The notes beneath the pieces were generated by a model, which had not been told where the DNA came from, made no database searches, and worked only from the letters and a program-made list of their open reading frames with translations. This document shows positions 6,790 through 8,901 of a stretch of DNA of 8,901 nucleotides, piece by piece; position 1 is the stretch's first letter, and every line of letters starts with the position of its first letter. A program made the position numbers and the translations under genes. This stretch comes from JBJXGF01 sp046153015. GTDB lineage: Bacteria > Actinomycetota > Acidimicrobiia > Acidimicrobiales > CAIXPF01. The stretch spans positions 1-8,901 of the forward strand of contig JBJXGF010000118.1 in the NCBI GenBank assembly GCA_046153015.1. The letters run 5' to 3'.

Positions 6790-8627
6790 CGCCGCCGCGC
6801 CCCCCAGCGCGGTGTCCGGGGGGCTCTACGGAAACCGCGTTCTGCGCCCTCGGGGTTGTCGTCCCGGAGGGCGGCCGCCCTGGTCGAGCACGTTCTTGTT
6901 GTCATCCCGGATTTCACCCGCGACCGCTGCTCGGCTGGGGGAAAGGAAGGTGCTGCGGGCTCGTCCCGGGCTCGGCCGGAGCACTGGGCGGACCCCACCG
7001 GACTTGTCCGCTCGGTCTGCGTCGTCTGCCTGGCCGGAATGATGATCTTCGCCTGGACGCCCGCATGCTCCTCAAGCAAGTGCAGCAGGTTCGCTCCTGA
7101 TAGCAGCTCCAGCGGCTTGCCTTTAGCGAACTCGTAAGCCGACTTCCCGTAACCGGACGTCGTAACCAAAATGCCTTTGGAGGCGCCTTCGTTCTGCACT
7201 GTGCCGTACAAATCCCGAACTGCGGCAACCTCCACGGTGCTGCTGTAGCGCTTCGCCTGGATGACGACCTTCCCGCCGAAGATCGGCCGGGGGTCGTAGG
7301 CCACGCAATCTACTCCGCCGTCCCGGGAGGGTTGAGTCTGCCGTGACTCGAGGCCCATCTTCATGAATAGGCTCGTGATCAAGCTCTCGAACTCGTAGGG
7401 CGACAGCTCCATCAGATTCGGACGTGCGTCCAGCTCGGAGAGGACGTCTTGCTCGGCGACGAAACGCGGATCGATCATCCGCAACTCGATGACCGGTCGT
7501 ACTGGCGCCATCTCCGCGGGGCTGGCGGATACTGCAGCAGCCAAGGCCCTGAGGCAGGCTACAGGATCCACCTGGCGGAGGTTCAAAGCGACGAAACTGT
7601 CGCGGGAAGTGCGGACCGACAGCAGACAGGGCTGAATCGGCTGACCGGTCGCAGGGTCGATCGTGTTGACGAAGCAGTTCAAGGCCATCGTTTCGACGAT
7701 GCCCGTCCGATCCGCTTCGAATACCTCATGGAGGATGCGAAGTGCGGACTGGGTGATTACCTGCATGTAGATCGAACGCCGCTGTGCTGCCGGAAGCTCT
7801 ACGCTCGTGATCTCGTCCCTAGTCTTGACGTACTTGTACGACTTGACGCTGGGGATTACGTCCATGCTGGGCAACGTGTAGTCCACCCCGAGCAGGCGGC
7901 TTCCGGCGTCGTAGGCCAGCACGAAGCTCTGCGGAAACCCGTCCGGCCACACTGATCCGTCGAGGACCATCTCGAAACACGTGGTTACTGCATCGACGCT
8001 GGCGTCCTGTAACGCGGCCACGAACCGATCGATCTCGGCGTGCTGAGCAGCGACACGGAGGCGCTCCGTTTCGTGCCAAGCGTTGTATTGTCCCTGCAGA
8101 GTCTGCAGCCGCTGAAGCCGGTGATTCTCGGACTCTTCCCATCGAGCACGGTCCAACTCGAATTGCTGTCTGGCGTCGTTCGTTCGTTGCTCGTGCCTGG
8201 CACGAGCGCCGGGCAGCAGCTTGCCGATGCCGGTTGGCGCGGCCGGCGTATAGCTGCGCGCATCTGGCGGGGGCGCAGGCAGTGCAAGCGCACCTGGGTT
8301 GAACGGAGGTGGTTGAAACAGCTCCTTGAGCTGACTGAGGTCGAAGTGGTCGTCGATCGCCAGGCTCTGCGCCAGGACGGTCGTAAGGTCAACGAGCACC
8401 GCGTCCAATTCGGCCTGCAGCGCCTCGGTTTCGTCCGCACGCGCCGCCGCGTAGAGCTGCGCCCGCTCCCGCTCTGCTGCCTTGGCTGCGCGCTCGTTCG
8501 CACGAAGCGCCGCTTCCCGAGCGCGCGCCGCTGCTGCTTGTCGCTTCGCCTGCTCACGTTGCTGCCGCTCGATGTCCTTCTGGACCTGAACGACAGTCGC
8601 TGCCAAGCCGCTCCTGCGCCGCGCCAT
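6774..8627 (-). CDS. Mrr-type restriction endonuclease with N-terminal coiled coils
   Basis: A 617-residue protein. Residues 1-65 are rich in Arg, Ala, Glu and Gln and predicted coiled coil (VQKDIERQQREQAKRQAAAA); a second charged helical stretch lies at about 142-205. Residues ~210-400 form a globular region without an assignable domain but with well-formed sequence (FVLAYDAGSRLLGVDYTLPS; KSYKYVKTRDEI; LRILHEVFEADRTGIVETMA). Residues ~405-525 are the Mrr catalytic domain of the PD-(D/E)XK fold: LSPYEFESLITSLFMKMG, D440 in RDGGVDCVAYDPR, and Q457-A-K459 in VVIQAKRY, then ASKGILVTTSGYGK. Such domains cleave DNA, often modified DNA. ATG 8627 is chosen because GGGAG ends 5 nt upstream. From memory, actinobacterial relatives end a few residues after the AKIIIP motif; here the frame continues ~87 codons in non-protein-like sequence. 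GC is much lower than in the neighbours. No methylase partner is present. Confidence 0.9.
   Translation of the reverse strand: MARRRSGLAATVVQVQKDIERQQREQAKRQAAAARAREAALRANERAAKAAERERAQLYAAARADETEALQAELDAVLVDLTTVLAQSLAIDDHFDLSQLKELFQPPPFNPGALALPAPPPDARSYTPAAPTGIGKLLPGARARHEQRTNDARQQFELDRARWEESENHRLQRLQTLQGQYNAWHETERLRVAAQHAEIDRFVAALQDASVDAVTTCFEMVLDGSVWPDGFPQSFVLAYDAGSRLLGVDYTLPSMDVIPSVKSYKYVKTRDEITSVELPAAQRRSIYMQVITQSALRILHEVFEADRTGIVETMALNCFVNTIDPATGQPIQPCLLSVRTSRDSFVALNLRQVDPVACLRALAAAVSASPAEMAPVRPVIELRMIDPRFVAEQDVLSELDARPNLMELSPYEFESLITSLFMKMGLESRQTQPSRDGGVDCVAYDPRPIFGGKVVIQAKRYSSTVEVAAVRDLYGTVQNEGASKGILVTTSGYGKSAYEFAKGKPLELLSGANLLHLLEEHAGVQAKIIIPARQTTQTERTSPVGSAQCSGRARDEPAAPSFPPAEQRSRVKSGMTTRTCSTRAAALRDDNPEGAERGFRRAPRTPRWGARRRHSPW
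6799..6824. terminator. GC-only stem-loop after the VOC gene
   Basis: GCCCCCC (6799-6805) and GGGGGGC (6818-6824) form a 7-bp perfect stem with a 12-nt loop, starting 10 nt after the VOC stop. There is no T-tract, as is common for actinobacterial hairpin terminators. It also lies inside the aberrant 3' tail of the convergent endonuclease frame and could act in both directions. Confidence 0.4.
6855..6911. repeat. Direct repeat pair GTTGTCRTCCCGGA
   Basis: Copies at 6855-6868 and 6898-6911 agree at 13 of 14 positions, 29 nt apart, with the palindrome in between. The GTCATCCCGG core is like dispersed intergenic repeats seen in several high-GC genomes (recollection, not searched). Confidence 0.5.
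6868..6881. repeat. 14-bp perfect palindrome AGGGCGGCCGCCCT
   Basis: A self-complementary sequence with no loop, between the two copies of the direct repeat GTTGTC(G/A)TCCCGGA. Possibly part of a small dispersed element or a cruciform; function unknown. Confidence 0.7.
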
Positions 8628-8632
8628 CACCA

Positions 8633-8637
8633 CTCCC
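8633..8637 (-). promoter_or_regulatory. Shine-Dalgarno for the endonuclease
   Basis: GGGAG on the minus strand, 5 nt before ATG 8627-8625. Two GTG codons directly upstream (8633 and 8630) are in frame but would overlap or abut this site, so ATG is preferred. Confidence 0.6.
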
Positions 8638-8656
8638 GGCGTCGTCCCCGCTACTT

Positions 8657-8662
8657 AGACTA
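8657..8662 (-). promoter_or_regulatory. Candidate -10 box of the endonuclease gene
   Basis: TAGTCT on the minus strand matches TAnnnT, 29 nt before the ATG, leaving a short leader with the Shine-Dalgarno. No recognisable -35 box at the right distance. Confidence 0.3.
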
Positions 8663-8772
8663 CCGACCGTTCAGCTCCTCGGCCTCTGGATGAGCGGTGC
8701 TGAATGCGGTCACTCTCACGGCCTTGATGGGCGTGCCCTGTGCAACGCAGCAATGCTTGGCGGTCAGCAGGG

Positions 8773-8820
8773 CCCCCCGCCGGGCGCCCTGCCCGCAGGG
8801 CGGCAGGGGGTGGCGGGTTT
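8773..8820 (+). terminator. GC-rich hairpin followed by TTT
   Basis: CGCCCTGC (8785-8792) and GCAGGGCG (8795-8802) make an 8-bp perfect stem whose loop would open to about 4 nt; an outer C-run (8773-8778) can pair with GGGGG (8806-8810). TTT follows at 8818-8820. No plus-strand gene ends just before it, so it may instead be an isolated structure or a relic. Confidence 0.25.
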
Positions 8821-8882
8821 CGTCACCGGAGAATCCCCACGCATCGGCGGCGGGGTGGTCCGAGCGCCCTGCTGGAGGCGGC

Positions 8883-8888
8883 TACGAT
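8883..8888 (+). promoter_or_regulatory. Possible rightward -10 box at the window edge
   Basis: TACGAT matches TAnnnT, and an ATG follows 10 nt later at 8899-8901. This could be the promoter and start of a gene lying to the right. The preceding bases show no -35 box, and nothing of the putative gene is visible. Confidence 0.25.
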
Positions 8889-8901
8889 CGTCGAGCAGAT
8901 G

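Larger units (their letters stand above)
6790..7037. other. Convergent junction region, probably non-coding
   Basis: This stretch is formally the last ~83 codons of the endonuclease frame, but the translation (TERTSPVGSAQCSGRARDEP and so on) has no hydrophobic pattern, is rich in Arg, Thr, Ser and Pro, and lies after the point where the Mrr domain should end. It contains the stem-loop at 6799-6824, a 14-bp palindrome at 6868-6881 and a direct repeat (6855-6868 and 6898-6911). It reads like intergenic or repeat-derived DNA fused in frame to the gene. Confidence 0.5.
8628..8901. other. Intergenic region right of the endonuclease
   Basis: No gene with a start codon, codon bias and recognisable family is visible on either strand. 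The stretch holds the endonuclease promoter candidate, a GC-rich hairpin at 8785-8802, a start-less open frame on the minus strand (8660-8881) and a possible rightward promoter at 8883-8888. No tRNA or other RNA gene was recognised. Confidence 0.6.

Noticed and set aside
7449..7955. 168-codon plus-strand frame inside the endonuclease gene.
   Set aside because: Antisense to a region of the endonuclease with clear protein character; no ribosome site or family similarity.
6774..8627. A full restriction-modification or multi-gene defence system around the endonuclease.
   Set aside because: No methyltransferase, specificity subunit, ATPase or toxin-antitoxin gene is visible in the window; only the single nuclease can be supported.
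7020..8650. Short similarity GCGTCGTC near both edges of the low-GC block, as possible attachment or target-site repeats.
   Set aside because: Only about eight bases of common high-GC composition, with no integrase or tRNA nearby; expected by chance.

Overview
The window is from a very GC-rich genome; the bacterial lhr gene and most of the flanking sequence are strongly GC-biased at third codon positions. A full-length (about 1,400-residue) Lhr helicase, frequent GTG starts and TAnnnT-type -10 boxes placed almost directly at GTG start codons (possible leaderless transcripts) point to an actinobacterium. That is an inference from style, not a species call.

Left part (1-5429, all on the minus strand): a membrane-anchored beta-propeller-like protein runs off the left edge (1-1062, start codon at 1062, good Shine-Dalgarno). 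92 nt upstream of it lies lhr (1155-5429), a superfamily 2 DNA helicase whose motifs I to VI can all be read. A 15-nt perfect palindrome sits on the putative -10 box between the two genes.

Middle (5430-6789, plus strand): divergent from lhr and only tens of bases away is an AraC-type transcriptional regulator, followed after 10 nt by a small VOC (glyoxalase/bleomycin-resistance fold) protein. The pair looks like a two-gene operon in which the regulator probably controls the VOC gene and itself.

Right part (6774-8627, minus strand): a 617-residue protein with N-terminal coiled coils, a long central region with no assigned domain and a C-terminal Mrr-type endonuclease domain. It converges on the VOC gene and overlaps its end by 16 bp. 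Its body is clearly lower in GC than everything to its left, so it looks horizontally acquired; it is the best candidate here for a defence function. Its last ~87 codons do not look like protein and coincide with the return to high GC, with a palindrome and a short direct repeat; the native stop codon seems to have been lost at this junction.

The last 270 nt (8628-8901) hold no supportable gene: a possible promoter for the endonuclease, a GC-rich hairpin, a start-less open frame, and a possible rightward promoter at the very edge. No RNA gene, CRISPR array, complete insertion sequence or phage gene was seen. The window does not contain a multi-gene system I can call new; the endonuclease with its unassigned central domain and odd tail is the part most worth pursuing.
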